Of a DNA stretch of 64,000 bases, positions 25,875 through 34,004 are shown in pieces. Positions within the stretch are counted from its first letter, which is position 1, and each line of letters begins with the position of its first letter. A program made the translations under genes and the position numbers. This DNA comes from Sporomusa malonica (GTDB lineage Bacteria; Bacillota; Negativicutes; Sporomusales; Sporomusaceae). The notes under the pieces were generated by a model. The model did not search any database. It was not told the origin of the DNA and saw nothing but the letters and a program-made list of their open reading frames with translations. The stretch covers positions 154,187 through 218,186 of the forward strand of contig NZ_FWXI01000007.1 in the NCBI RefSeq assembly GCF_900176355.1. The letters run 5' to 3'.

Positions 25875-26924
25875 ATGAGTTGTAAATGGGTTAAAGTAGA
25901 TTCCCAACGTTATCTGCTTTCAAACAACGATCTTACTGTATTCGGTGGAGAAACAGTATCTGCCTATGCCATATTGGCGGATATCAGCTACGATTCAGGA
26001 AAGAAATATTTTGAGGTCAAAATAGATAGACTGGATAAAGGTGGTGATCCTAATATTGCAATAGGTGTAGCAATAGAGAATTCCATGCTAGCGTATGGGT
26101 TGGAAGGAGATCCAGTAATGAGATGCTATACGTCCGGTGGAAATTTGCTTGCTGGAACAAACGTTAGACCTTTGCCAAATTATGGGGAAATATTTACTGT
26201 TGGAGATGTAATTGGCGTAGCGTTAAATCTGGATGACGGTATTCTGACATTTTATAAAAACGGAGTTAGCCAAGGCGTAGCTTGCAGTGATATGACAGCT
26301 TTTAGACAGGAAGTTAAATTGTGTCCGACACATAGAAGCTATGGCACATCAACAGCACAAGTCACTGCGAATTTTGGTGCAACTCCTTTTTCATATCCAA
26401 TTCCCGATGGATATGAAAAATGGGACTCTATAAATGATGTTGTTCCTCGATTATCAGCTACAGCAGGTGACGCCAGGGTAACGCTCTCTTGGACGACAGT
26501 CATCGGCGCAACCGGCTATAACGTAAAACGAGCCACCACAGCAGGCGGCCCGTACACAACCATTGCGAGCAACGTTACCGGTCCTAGCTATACCGATAAT
26601 GCAGTCACAAACGGTACCACCTATTATTATGTTGTAACTGCAATTACTGCTGACAGCGAAAGCGGAAATTCCAATGAAGCTTCTGCTACGCCGATTGCAA
26701 CATCGGTCGAAGATGAAAATGTCTTACTCCGCATCACTATGAATGATTCCAGTGAACGTGAATATAAGGTATCCAAGACCATTGCGGATGACCTTGCAAA
26801 TTGGTGCAATCGCACACTTGGAACCGGCAACTCATGCTTTGTATTTAACAAAGGTATTCAAAATAGCAAAGAATATCTATTTTACGAAAAAATCATCAGT
26901 TTTGAAGTGATACCGGTAGCGTAA
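25875..26924 (+). CDS. SPRY domain plus fibronectin type III protein
   Basis: A 349-residue protein. Residues about 1-180 look like a SPRY/concanavalin-like domain: KKYFEVKIDRL, NIAIGVAIENSML, GDVIGVALNLDDGILTFYKNGVSQG, ANFGATPFSYPIPDGY. Residues about 190-285 are a fibronectin type III domain (LSATAGDARVTLSWTTVIGATGYNVKRA...). A C-terminal domain of about 65 residues is not recognised. No signal peptide is visible. GGAGG precedes the ATG. SPRY domains are uncommon in bacteria and occur in phage-tail and host-interaction proteins; here the gene is the only intact large cargo of the decayed element. Confidence 0.75.
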   Translation: MSCKWVKVDSQRYLLSNNDLTVFGGETVSAYAILADISYDSGKKYFEVKIDRLDKGGDPNIAIGVAIENSMLAYGLEGDPVMRCYTSGGNLLAGTNVRPLPNYGEIFTVGDVIGVALNLDDGILTFYKNGVSQGVACSDMTAFRQEVKLCPTHRSYGTSTAQVTANFGATPFSYPIPDGYEKWDSINDVVPRLSATAGDARVTLSWTTVIGATGYNVKRATTAGGPYTTIASNVTGPSYTDNAVTNGTTYYYVVTAITADSESGNSNEASATPIATSVEDENVLLRITMNDSSEREYKVSKTIADDLANWCNRTLGTGNSCFVFNKGIQNSKEYLFYEKIISFEVIPVA

Positions 26925-26942
26925 TAAGCTACCCTTACTGCA

Positions 26943-26978
26943 GCCGCCTACCGGGTTCATCCTGGTGGGCGGCTTTTT
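26943..26978 (+). terminator. Strong terminator after the SPRY-FN3 gene
   Basis: GCCGCCTACCGGG pairs with CCTGGTGGGCGGC around TTCAT, followed by five T. Confidence 0.85.
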
Positions 26979-27072
26979 GCTTCTCTAAACAAATTCTAAA
27001 ATTTGGCGATTATTATATGCATATGAACTCAGAGCGCAACGCTCTGTTAATATAAATTTCTTCCCCTTTTTT

Positions 27073-27109
27073 AGCGGCTCTGTCCTTCGGGATGGGGCGG
27101 CTTTTTGTT
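27073..27109 (+). terminator. UUCG-loop terminator, first copy
   Basis: The hairpin has a TTCG tetraloop, a G-U-containing stem (TCTGTCC/GGATGGGGCGGC) and a T-run. The same 28 bases (27079-27106) recur at 28079-28106. Confidence 0.7.
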
Positions 27110-27221
27110 TTTAAAGAGGAATATCAAAAAAACTTACAGAATTTATCTGGAAAAAGAAAGAACCCCAGCAGTAGCCGGAGAGAACAGTGTGAACTCTTAT
27201 TCCGTTAGTGGAGTTGATTTT

Positions 27222-27455
27222 ATGGATAATGACAATGAAACAAAATTAGAGCAAGAACGAATTCTCGCAAAGTATAATGCAAATAACCAAATTGGCCTAG
27301 CGTTGATTACCATGGGGCAAAATGCTTTAAAAAGTGCAACTTTGATTAACGGTGGAGCAGCGATCACGCTTCTTGCTTTTGTGGGGAATATATGGGATAA
27401 AGGTATAGACCACGAAACTGCAGTTTTCTTGGCAAAGTCTTCCAGCCGCCAATAA
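27222..27455 (+). CDS. Hypothetical protein, 77 residues, probably truncated
   Basis: A hydrophilic N-terminus (EQERILAKYNANNQIG) leads into the pattern LITMGQNALKSATLINGGAAITLLAFVGNIW, with one membrane helix at the end. I associate this pattern with longer (about 150-residue) phage- or plasmid-linked membrane proteins, so the KSSSRQ end may reflect a frameshift. Start at the ATG after GTGGAG; the frame is open upstream only through the terminator. It is the last gene inside the element. Confidence 0.45.
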   Translation: MDNDNETKLEQERILAKYNANNQIGLALITMGQNALKSATLINGGAAITLLAFVGNIWDKGIDHETAVFLAKSSSRQ

Positions 27456-27580
27456 GACGCTTTGTTTTATTATGATAATTATTACAATCGAAGATAAAGA
27501 CCGATAATCTTATAATGGAGCAAAGGGGACAATCTTAGTATCTACGGGCCTTGACGGGCAACCATAAACGGGATAAATGT
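27456..27580. other. Non-coding right end of the element
   Basis: An A/T-rich stretch leads up to the right direct repeat. No gene is recognised. Confidence 0.5.
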
Positions 27581-27603
27581 AAGTATATGTTTTAGCTGAG
27601 TAA
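27581..27603 (+). repeat. Right 23-bp att-like direct repeat
   Basis: An exact copy of the last 23 bases of the yabE-like gene (24334-24356), here with no coding context. The base before and after differ from the left copy. Confidence 0.85.
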
Positions 27604-27634
27604 AATAGCAGGGCCTTGAGCCCTGTTATTTTTT
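27604..27634 (+). terminator. Probable original yabE terminator
   Basis: AATAGCAGGG pairs with CCCTGTTATT, followed by TTTT. It begins directly after the right att-like repeat, exactly where the yabE terminator would be before insertion. Confidence 0.75.
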
Positions 27635-27732
27635 GATTTGACAACACACCTAGTATCTAAAGTTATTCTAATAAATGGAGTTTATTATTAAATTATGGGA
27701 TTCGATATTAAATACAAAAGGGAAGTGTTCCT

Positions 27733-28053
27733 ATGAAAATTGTAGCGAAAAAAGTAATCATATACTCAATGGTAGGCCTAATGCAAATTGGCATGTTTGC
27801 CTCTGCCGCTGAAGCAGCCGCCCCAAGACAGGAGGAACCGCCACGCTTCGAACAGCGGAATGAGCATCGTAATGACCACCAGCAGCGAGACCTGGAAAAA
27901 GAGCGGAGATTACACGAAGAAAATAAACGACACGAGCAAGAAATGAAACGACGTCCGCATGAGTCAAGGAAGAAATGGCATGAGCGACAGCAACGTGAGA
28001 TTGAGCGCCATGAAAGAGCTATACATGAGATTATGGAAATGAGGCATAGATAA
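27733..28053 (+). CDS. Secreted charged coiled-coil protein, 106 residues
   Basis: A signal peptide (MKIVAKKVIIYSMVGLMQIGMF, cleavage near AEA|AAP) is followed by a hydrophilic body of Arg, Glu, His, Lys and Gln with heptad-like spacing, giving one long helix. The His content (over ten residues) might allow metal binding. It is preceded by GGGAAG and followed by a terminator. No family is recognised. It lies just outside the right end of the decayed element. Confidence 0.55.
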   Translation: MKIVAKKVIIYSMVGLMQIGMFASAAEAAAPRQEEPPRFEQRNEHRNDHQQRDLEKERRLHEENKRHEQEMKRRPHESRKKWHERQQREIERHERAIHEIMEMRHR

Positions 28054-28073
28054 TAGATACATAATTGGAGCAG

Positions 28074-28107
28074 GCCGATCTGTCCTTCGGGATGGGGCGG
28101 CTTTTTT
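28074..28107 (+). terminator. UUCG-loop terminator, second copy
   Basis: GCCGATCTGTCC pairs with GGATGGGGCGGC around TTCG, followed by a T-run. It shares 28 identical bases with the terminator at 27073-27109. Confidence 0.75.
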
Positions 28108-28237
28108 ATTCTGGTTAGAAAGCTAGGTTATTATATTTATTTATAAAACTAGCCTATGAATGGGGTATATAAGGAGGAGTTTGATTATTAAATCTAAAAA
28201 TATAATTATAATTAATGAAAGGCAAGGGGACAAAAAA

Positions 28238-28408
28238 ATGGTTGCAAAATGCATGAAATGCGGAAAAGTATTTAATGTCGACGGAACAGTATTGAAACCA
28301 ATAGGTGACGGTGGATATTTAGAATGTTGTCCTAAATGCGGCAGTACGAATGTTTATTATACGGATTGCTTCTCAAGTGAAGAGGAGAACTCATGGCGAG
28401 ATGATTGA
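28238..28408 (+). CDS. Small zinc-ribbon protein, 56 residues
   Basis: Two cysteine pairs, CMKCGKVF and CCPKCGSTNVYY, are spaced as in a rubredoxin-like zinc ribbon, with an acidic C-terminus (SSEEENSWRDD). The start at 28238 follows AAGGGG; the open frame upstream to 28160 has a poorer start. It may be a nucleic-acid or metal-binding accessory protein; no specific family is claimed. Confidence 0.6.
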   Translation: MVAKCMKCGKVFNVDGTVLKPIGDGGYLECCPKCGSTNVYYTDCFSSEEENSWRDD

Positions 28409-28430
28409 GAAGGAAATAAAGACGTCTTTT

Positions 28431-28457
28431 GCCGCATCCTCCGAGGTGCGGCTTTTT
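28431..28457 (+). terminator. Terminator after the zinc-ribbon gene
   Basis: GCCGCATCCT pairs with AGGTGCGGC around CCG, followed by five T. Confidence 0.8.
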
Positions 28458-28658
28458 CTCTTACGGTAAGGGAATAAAGAAGCCGATAGAAAATTTCGGG
28501 CAGGAGTAGGGACAGAGTGCAGCGAATTCTTAGAGGATAAGAAAAGACTTGGTTTGTGCCAAGTCCTTCAGGACGCCGGCAGAAGCCTTAGTCGTTCTTA
28601 TGTCAACAGAATTGCATTATAAATTCTGGTAGACTCAAAAATCCAATGGCCGAAGGGA

Positions 28659-30386
28659 ATGATGTGCTTGCCTGGCTTAAATCGCAAATTTTTACAAGAT
28701 ACCTGGCATTTGACCCGTGAATACTGGCGTTCGGAGGAAAAATGGCGGGCGGGAGGGTTGCTTGCCGTAATTATAACCCTTAATCTGACCTATGTTTATA
28801 TTTTAGTGCTGATTAATACCTGGTTCAACCGGTTTTATAACGCACTTCAGAATTTTGATAAAGAGGAAGTTTTCAGTGCGCTGGGTGAATTTTGCCTGCT
28901 GGCTGCTTTTTACATCATTGTAGCTGTTTATCAGCTTTATCTCAGGCAGATGCTTGAGATAAAATGGCGGCAATGGATGACGGGTAAATACCTTAATGTG
29001 TGGCTTAAAGATCAGATGTATTACCGGTTGCAGCTGACGGAGAATTATACGGATAATCCGGATCAGCGTATTAGCGAGGATTTAAGGTTATTTACTAATT
29101 ACACCCTGCAATTGTCGCTAGGCCTGCTCAAAGCGGTTGTAACCCTGGTATCATTTATCGCTATCTTATGGCAGCTGTCCGGCACGTTGGTGATTCCTTT
29201 CGGTAATCACCAACTGGCTGTCTCCGGTTATATGGTGTGGGTGGCCATTGTATATGCGGTAATTGGTACCTGGCTGACCCATAAAATTGGCAAGCCGCTG
29301 GCGCAGCTTAATTTTGATCAACAGCGCTATGAGGCCGACTTCCGGTTTAGTCTGGTACGGCTGCGTGAAAACAGCGAAAGTATTGCCTTCTATGGGGGTG
29401 AGGCCCGTGAGGAACGAGCCTTTATATCACGATTTGGCAAGGTGTTTGATAATTATTGGCAGATTATGCAGCGCCAGAAGCACCTGACATGGTTTGCTTC
29501 CGGCTATGGTCAGATTGCGATTATCTTTCCCTTGGTGGTAGCCATGCCACGCTATTTTACCAAAGAAATTCAGCTTGGTGGCTTATTGCAGACGTCCCAG
29601 GCTTTTAGCAAAGTGCAAGATTCCTTGTCCTTTTTTGTCGAGAGCTATTCCACGCTGGCAGAATGGAAGGCAGTAGTTGACCGTCTTACCGGTTTTGTGT
29701 GTAATATCCAGCAGGTGAGCGAGTTGCCTCAGAGCAGCACGATTATTCGGACAGAACCTGCACCGGTATTGGCTGTAAACCAATTGGACATTGACCTGCC
29801 TGATGGTCGGCGAATCCTTTCTGGGCTTAATTTATCCATTCAGGCCGGTGAATCGCTGTTAGTGGCAGGGCCGTCAGGCAGCGGAAAAAGTACGCTCTTA
29901 AGAACCTTGTCTGGGCTATGGCCGTATGCGCAAGGCAGTATAGTCATACCGGAGGGTCACAGTTTTTTGTTTCTGCCCCAGAAGTCGTATCTGCCGCTGG
30001 GGACGCTTCGTGACACCCTGTTGTATCCAGGCCCTAAGCGGAGTGTAACAGATGAAGAAATTATGGCTGCTATGTTACTCTGTAAGCTTGATTGGCTGAA
30101 AGGCCAGCTTGATAAAATAGAGGACTGGTCTCGTGTATTATCTTTAGGTGAACAGCAGCGGATTGCTTTTGTCAGGGTACTTATCCACCAACCTGAATGG
30201 CTGTTTATGGATGAAGCCACGTCAGCGCTTGATGAACCAACCGAGCGGGTATTATATACTTTGTTGCGGGAACGCTTGGCCGGGACTGCTATGATTAGTG
30301 TTGGTCATAGAAATACCCTAAACAGCTATCACAAAAAGAAGCTGACACTTGATGGGGCAGGCCGTTGGAGTCTTCTTACTATGTAG
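28659..30386 (+). CDS. ABC transporter of the SbmA/BacA-YddA type (fused permease and ATPase)
   Basis: A 575-residue half transporter. The N-terminal 350 residues are an ABC_membrane_2-type domain (start REYWRSEEKWRAGGLLAVII, with NQRI-like ENYTDNPDQRISEDLRLF, characteristic of SbmA, YddA and the ABCD family). The ATPase follows with Walker A GPSGSGKST (about 404-412), signature LSLGEQQRIAF and Walker B EWLFMDEATSALDE. Members move peptides, cobalamin or fatty acyl-CoA; the substrate here is unknown. ATG codons at 28659 and 28662 are both possible. Confidence 0.88.
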   Translation: MMCLPGLNRKFLQDTWHLTREYWRSEEKWRAGGLLAVIITLNLTYVYILVLINTWFNRFYNALQNFDKEEVFSALGEFCLLAAFYIIVAVYQLYLRQMLEIKWRQWMTGKYLNVWLKDQMYYRLQLTENYTDNPDQRISEDLRLFTNYTLQLSLGLLKAVVTLVSFIAILWQLSGTLVIPFGNHQLAVSGYMVWVAIVYAVIGTWLTHKIGKPLAQLNFDQQRYEADFRFSLVRLRENSESIAFYGGEAREERAFISRFGKVFDNYWQIMQRQKHLTWFASGYGQIAIIFPLVVAMPRYFTKEIQLGGLLQTSQAFSKVQDSLSFFVESYSTLAEWKAVVDRLTGFVCNIQQVSELPQSSTIIRTEPAPVLAVNQLDIDLPDGRRILSGLNLSIQAGESLLVAGPSGSGKSTLLRTLSGLWPYAQGSIVIPEGHSFLFLPQKSYLPLGTLRDTLLYPGPKRSVTDEEIMAAMLLCKLDWLKGQLDKIEDWSRVLSLGEQQRIAFVRVLIHQPEWLFMDEATSALDEPTERVLYTLLRERLAGTAMISVGHRNTLNSYHKKKLTLDGAGRWSLLTM

Positions 30387-30398
30387 GTGTAAAATAAC

Positions 30399-30421
30399 AA
30401 AGCCGCCTTATAGGCGGTTTT
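30399..30421 (+). terminator. Terminator after the ABC transporter
   Basis: AAAGCCGCC pairs with GGCGGTTTT around TTATA. Confidence 0.7.
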
Positions 30422-30501
30422 GTATTGTAAAAACCTAGATAAAAAATCGGTAACTGTGGTAAGATATTCATATTGTGGATGTTGAATGGTGGAGTAGATA
30501 A

Positions 30502-31083
30502 ATGATTAAAGAAGTAATTGTAGTGGAAGGTAAACAGGATATTGCCGCTGTTAAGCGGGCAGTGGAGGCCGAATGTATTGCGACCGAGGGCTTCAATTTG
30601 CTGCCGCGCTGCTTAAGCCGGATTGAGCAGGCATATAAAAAACGGGGTATTATCATTCTGACCGACCCCGACAGCGCAGGAGAACGTATCCGGAAATTTC
30701 TTGCCGAGCGGTTTCCCGAGGCTAAGCATGCATTTGTGCCGAGGGAGCAAGCCGAGGCCAATGACGATATTGGCATTGAGCAAGCCAAACCTGCTGCCAT
30801 TAGAGAAGCACTCAGTAAAGTGCGGCTGCATGAGTGGCAGCCAACAGGTGAATTTGGTTTGCAGGATATTATGGCCTGTAGACTGAGTGGGGTGCCAGAT
30901 GCGACAGCGCGGCGAGCAGCTGTGGGCGAAAGTCTGGGTATTGGTTATGCCAATGCCAAAAGCTTTTTATATCGGCTAAATCACTATGGTGTTACCCGTG
31001 CTGAGTTTAATGCAGCACTTGAGAGATTGGAGGCTGCGGCCAGTAAAGGCAGTGGCGTGGAGGAAACAGAGTATGGCGATTAA
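30502..31083 (+). CDS. rnmV: Ribonuclease M5
   Basis: A 193-residue Toprim-domain nuclease that matures 5S rRNA in Firmicutes. The Toprim core shows IVVEGKQDIAAVKRAV (catalytic Glu) and IILTDPDSAGERIRKFL (DxD). A C-terminal DUF4093 region follows with DIMACRLSG and YANAKSFLYRLNHYGV. It overlaps ksgA by 11 bases, the standard rnmV-ksgA pairing. Confidence 0.93.
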   Translation: MIKEVIVVEGKQDIAAVKRAVEAECIATEGFNLLPRCLSRIEQAYKKRGIIILTDPDSAGERIRKFLAERFPEAKHAFVPREQAEANDDIGIEQAKPAAIREALSKVRLHEWQPTGEFGLQDIMACRLSGVPDATARRAAVGESLGIGYANAKSFLYRLNHYGVTRAEFNAALERLEAAASKGSGVEETEYGD

Positions 31084-31927
31084 GCCGCGTATTGCGCAAA
31101 AAGATGTAACACTACATATCTTGAAGACGTTCGGTATTCATATGAGCAAGAAATTAGGCCAGAATTTTCTTATTGACGACAATGTCGTTGATGGCATTGT
31201 ATCAGCCGCCAAGGTAGCTGAGGGTGATACTGTACTGGAAATTGGGCCAGGGATAGGAACGTTAACCCAGGGGCTTGCTGAAGCCGGCGCACATGTAACG
31301 GCTGTTGAACTTGATCGACGGTTGTTAGATGTGCTCGGTAAAACGCTGGATGGCTATGATAATGTCAAAGTTGTACATGGCGATATATTGAAAATCGACA
31401 TTTCCCAGGAAATAAACAAGGAAAAATACAAGGTTGTCGCCAATCTGCCCTACTATATTACGACACCAATCATTATGAAGCTCTTAGAGGACCGGCTGCC
31501 GATAGAGCTTTTAGTGACCATGGTACAAAAAGAGGTAGCTGAACGGATGGCAGCCAAGCCAGGCGGCAAAGAATATGGCGCATTGTCTGTTGCTGTTCAG
31601 TATTATACTGAGCCTGAAATTATGTTTATTGTACCGCCTAAAGCCTTTATCCCTGCACCTGCGGTAGAATCAGCGGTTATTCGTTGCACTGTGCGCACTG
31701 AGCCGCCAGTCAAACTTGAAAGTGAAAAAATGTTTTTCCGAGTTGTTAAAGCGGCGTTTGCTCAACGGCGGAAAACCTTGGCGAATACGCTTAAAGCGGG
31801 TGGTTTAGAGAAGGAATTGTTAAACCAGGTATTAGCTCAGGCTGGAATCGACGGTATGCGCCGCGGCGAGCAGTTGTCGATTGAGGAGTTTGCTGCTATT
31901 GCCAACGCCTGGACGAACCTGAAATAA
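31073..31927 (+). CDS. ksgA: 16S rRNA adenine-1518/1519 dimethyltransferase
   Basis: A 284-residue Rossmann-fold methyltransferase. Motifs include KKLGQNFLIDDNVVDGIV, VLEIGPGIGTLTQGL, AVELDRRLLDVL, and the catalytic NLPYYITTPI. Length is typical. The ATG with GGAGG upstream, inside the rnmV end, is preferred to upstream starts in the same frame. A terminator follows the stop. Confidence 0.95.
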   Translation: MAIKPRIAQKDVTLHILKTFGIHMSKKLGQNFLIDDNVVDGIVSAAKVAEGDTVLEIGPGIGTLTQGLAEAGAHVTAVELDRRLLDVLGKTLDGYDNVKVVHGDILKIDISQEINKEKYKVVANLPYYITTPIIMKLLEDRLPIELLVTMVQKEVAERMAAKPGGKEYGALSVAVQYYTEPEIMFIVPPKAFIPAPAVESAVIRCTVRTEPPVKLESEKMFFRVVKAAFAQRRKTLANTLKAGGLEKELLNQVLAQAGIDGMRRGEQLSIEEFAAIANAWTNLK

Positions 31928-31936
31928 AGAAAACTG

Positions 31937-31966
31937 AAAGCCCTGCTCATTTTGAGCAGGGCTTTT
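31937..31966. terminator. Bidirectional terminator between ksgA and the glycosyltransferase
   Basis: AAAGCCCTGCTCA pairs perfectly with TGAGCAGGGCTTT around TTT. It lies at the 3' ends of both convergent genes and overlaps the glycosyltransferase coding end. Confidence 0.8.
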
Positions 31967-32747
31967 CGCTTAAAAAGAGGTCAAGCAAGTCAAAACGACG
32001 GTCAATATGATACCCTAAGTATGTTTTGTTTTGCCATTGGCGGGTGCGACTCTGGTCGTGGAAAGCGGCAATGGCTTCAAGGCAATCACCGACAATAGTG
32101 TCAATGATCTTGTTGGTGTGAATTTGATTTTTTACTGATGAACCCAGACGGTAGTGGGGGATGGTTGTAGCTACGTCAATTTTCAATTTTTGTATGCGGG
32201 CAAGCGCCATGGTAACTGGGGGGACTGCCAGCTCGCGCATGGGGATTGTTTCCAGGAGGCGGCGGGATACGGCGTGCGGTCCATGGGCTGGGCTTGCTAA
32301 ATTGATTTTTTTATCCAGCCCCAGTTCCTTGTTGAGGTTAAGCCGCCACTGAAAGGTCGGGTTATGCCGCTCGATATGGCGCGGAGGCGAAGGATAACAG
32401 TTGGTTAGTGCCATATCCATATGTTTCAATAATACGCCGTCGACAAGTTCCATCAAGTTTTCATTAAAGGTACCTACCATGTCGCCGTCAACAAAGACGA
32501 CAACGTCGCTGCCCAGAGCCAGAGCCGCTTTAGCGCCAACAGCGCGCGGGGTGTCAATTCCTAAGCATTCGTGGAAGTAGATAATCTGCAGCTTAGGGAG
32601 ACGCATTGCTAAGGCTTCGCGCATGGTGCTGTCTTTTGAACCGTTTGCCACCAGGATAATGTGATCAATTGGTAAAGTTCCTAAATTTTGCAATACAGTA
32701 GTAATGCGACCTCCCTCATTTTTGGCCGGTACGACCACGCAAATCAC
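31947..32747 (-). CDS. Family 2 glycosyltransferase
   Basis: A 266-residue GT-A-fold enzyme: CVVVPAKNEGGRI at the N-terminus, then ILVANGSKDSTM and the DxD-type VVFVDGDMVG that binds the metal-sugar nucleotide. No transmembrane helix is visible, so it is cytosolic or peripheral. The GTG at 32747, six bases after GAGGTG, is the best-spaced start; an ATG at 32753 has the site directly abutting. It is divergent from yabG. Acceptor and donor are unknown; a role in spore or envelope glycans is plausible only by position. Confidence 0.78.
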   Translation of the reverse strand: MICVVVPAKNEGGRITTVLQNLGTLPIDHIILVANGSKDSTMREALAMRLPKLQIIYFHECLGIDTPRAVGAKAALALGSDVVVFVDGDMVGTFNENLMELVDGVLLKHMDMALTNCYPSPPRHIERHNPTFQWRLNLNKELGLDKKINLASPAHGPHAVSRRLLETIPMRELAVPPVTMALARIQKLKIDVATTIPHYRLGSSVKNQIHTNKIIDTIVGDCLEAIAAFHDQSRTRQWQNKTYLGYHIDRRFDLLDLFLSEKPCSK

Positions 32748-32929
32748 GTACATCACCTCGGAAAGTATGCGTGTAATATGCCACATTATAAAGCGGTCTC
32801 ATGGGGGCTCACTATAGTATATAGTGGGGATAGGGCGTTTGCCACTGGCCGCGCGGGGATAATTTGTGGCACTTTAGCTAGGCGATACATAGGATGTAAT
32901 AGCTATAGGCACTAGCTAAGGGGGGAATT

Positions 32930-33808
32930 GTGGTGGACATTCAAGTAGGTGACCTGGTCGTCAGGAAATCTCACGGCGGTGATATTGTTTTCAAAGTAGT
33001 TGATATTTTTGTTGATGATAGTGCGCAGACGCATTGTGTTTTAAAAGGCCTTCATCTTCGGTTAATGGCCGACTCGCCCATAGATGATTTACAGCGAATT
33101 GCGGCTGAGGATTTGCGGAATGAGATTGTACGCATGGAAGGTATGCACAATGATACGCTAAAGAGGGTTATGGTACGCCGCAGTCGTGAACGGGAGCAAG
33201 TCGAGCTAAGGCGATCTGAGGCAACCAAGAAGTTTAGTTTTTTTGATTTACCTGGCCGGGTATTACATCTTGATGGTGATGAGGAATATCTAAAAATGTG
33301 CTTGAAAACCTATAGTCAGCTTAACGTTCAGGCAGAAGGACGATGGATAGAAGAAGCTAAGCAGGCTGAGGTCGTCCTTGATTTATTAGATGAGATTAGG
33401 CCTGATATTCTAGTACTTACCGGACATGACGCGCTGGTGGGCAACGGCAAAAAAGACCTGAGTGACCTTAATAACTATCGCAACTCCAAACATTTTGTGG
33501 CGGCAGTAAAAAAGGCCAGGACATTTGAGCCTTCACGTGATGATCTGGTTATCTTTGCTGGAGCCTGTCAATCCCACTTTGAGGCCATTTTGTCATCGGG
33601 TGCAAATTTTGCCAGTTCACCTAACCGTATTTTTATTCATGCGTATGATCCGGTTTTTATTGCTGAGAAGGTGGCTTTTACCCCAATAAACAAGACTGTT
33701 GATGTAAGTGATGCTATTACGGCTTCGGTAACTGGCGTTGACGGCGTAGGCGGCCTTGAAACAAGAGGGAAATTCCGCCTGGGAATGCCCAAGACTCCAA
33801 TCAGATAA
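32930..33808 (+). CDS. yabG: Sporulation-specific protease YabG
   Basis: A 292-residue cysteine protease of the YabG family (MEROPS U57). The N-terminal VGDLVVRKSHGGDIVFKVVDI, the central RVLHLDGDEEYLKMCLKTY, PDILVLTGHDALV and VIFAGACQSHFEAILSSGANFASSPNRIFIHAYDP segments match the family (listed here as separate motifs). YabG processes coat proteins in Bacillus and cortex-lytic proteins in C. difficile. It starts with GTG after AAGGGGGG. Its presence is strong evidence for sporulation. Confidence 0.95.
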   Translation: MVDIQVGDLVVRKSHGGDIVFKVVDIFVDDSAQTHCVLKGLHLRLMADSPIDDLQRIAAEDLRNEIVRMEGMHNDTLKRVMVRRSREREQVELRRSEATKKFSFFDLPGRVLHLDGDEEYLKMCLKTYSQLNVQAEGRWIEEAKQAEVVLDLLDEIRPDILVLTGHDALVGNGKKDLSDLNNYRNSKHFVAAVKKARTFEPSRDDLVIFAGACQSHFEAILSSGANFASSPNRIFIHAYDPVFIAEKVAFTPINKTVDVSDAITASVTGVDGVGGLETRGKFRLGMPKTPIR

Positions 33809-33811
33809 TTG

Positions 33812-33900
33812 TAAAGAAAACACGGCTTACGCCGAGCCACTGGCAAAAGCGGAAGTCGATGCCGCCTTATCCAGACGGAAAGTGATACTTTTTAACAGGA
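33812..33900 (+). repeat. Interspersed structured repeat, copy C
   Basis: This 89-bp copy is inverted relative to A and B, starting just after yabG and running to the terminator at 33904. The frame KENTAYAEPLAKAEVDAALSRR remains open on the plus strand. Confidence 0.85.
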
Positions 33901-33903
33901 TGA

Positions 33904-33932
33904 AAAATACGCCATTCTAGGCGTATTTTTTT
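33904..33932 (+). terminator. Terminator after yabG and repeat C
   Basis: AAATACGCC pairs with GGCGTATTT around ATTCTA, followed by T's. Confidence 0.8.
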
Positions 33933-34004
33933 GACGATTGCTGCAGGGACGGGCTGCTGTGTTAGCGAACTATATGTACGTAATTTGGATATGGAGGCGT
34001 TGAG

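Larger units (their letters stand above)
24334..27603 (+). mobile_element. Decayed integrative element inserted at the yabE 3' end
   Basis: About 3.25 kb lies between the two 23-bp direct repeats. Inside, next to the left end, is a frameshifted tyrosine recombinase, followed by a small membrane protein gene, a broken sigma-factor-like gene, an intact SPRY-FN3 gene and a short hypothetical gene. In related spore formers rnmV normally follows yabE closely, so the interval is foreign. The loss of the recombinase's N-terminus and its frameshift indicate the element can no longer excise itself. Confidence 0.8.
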
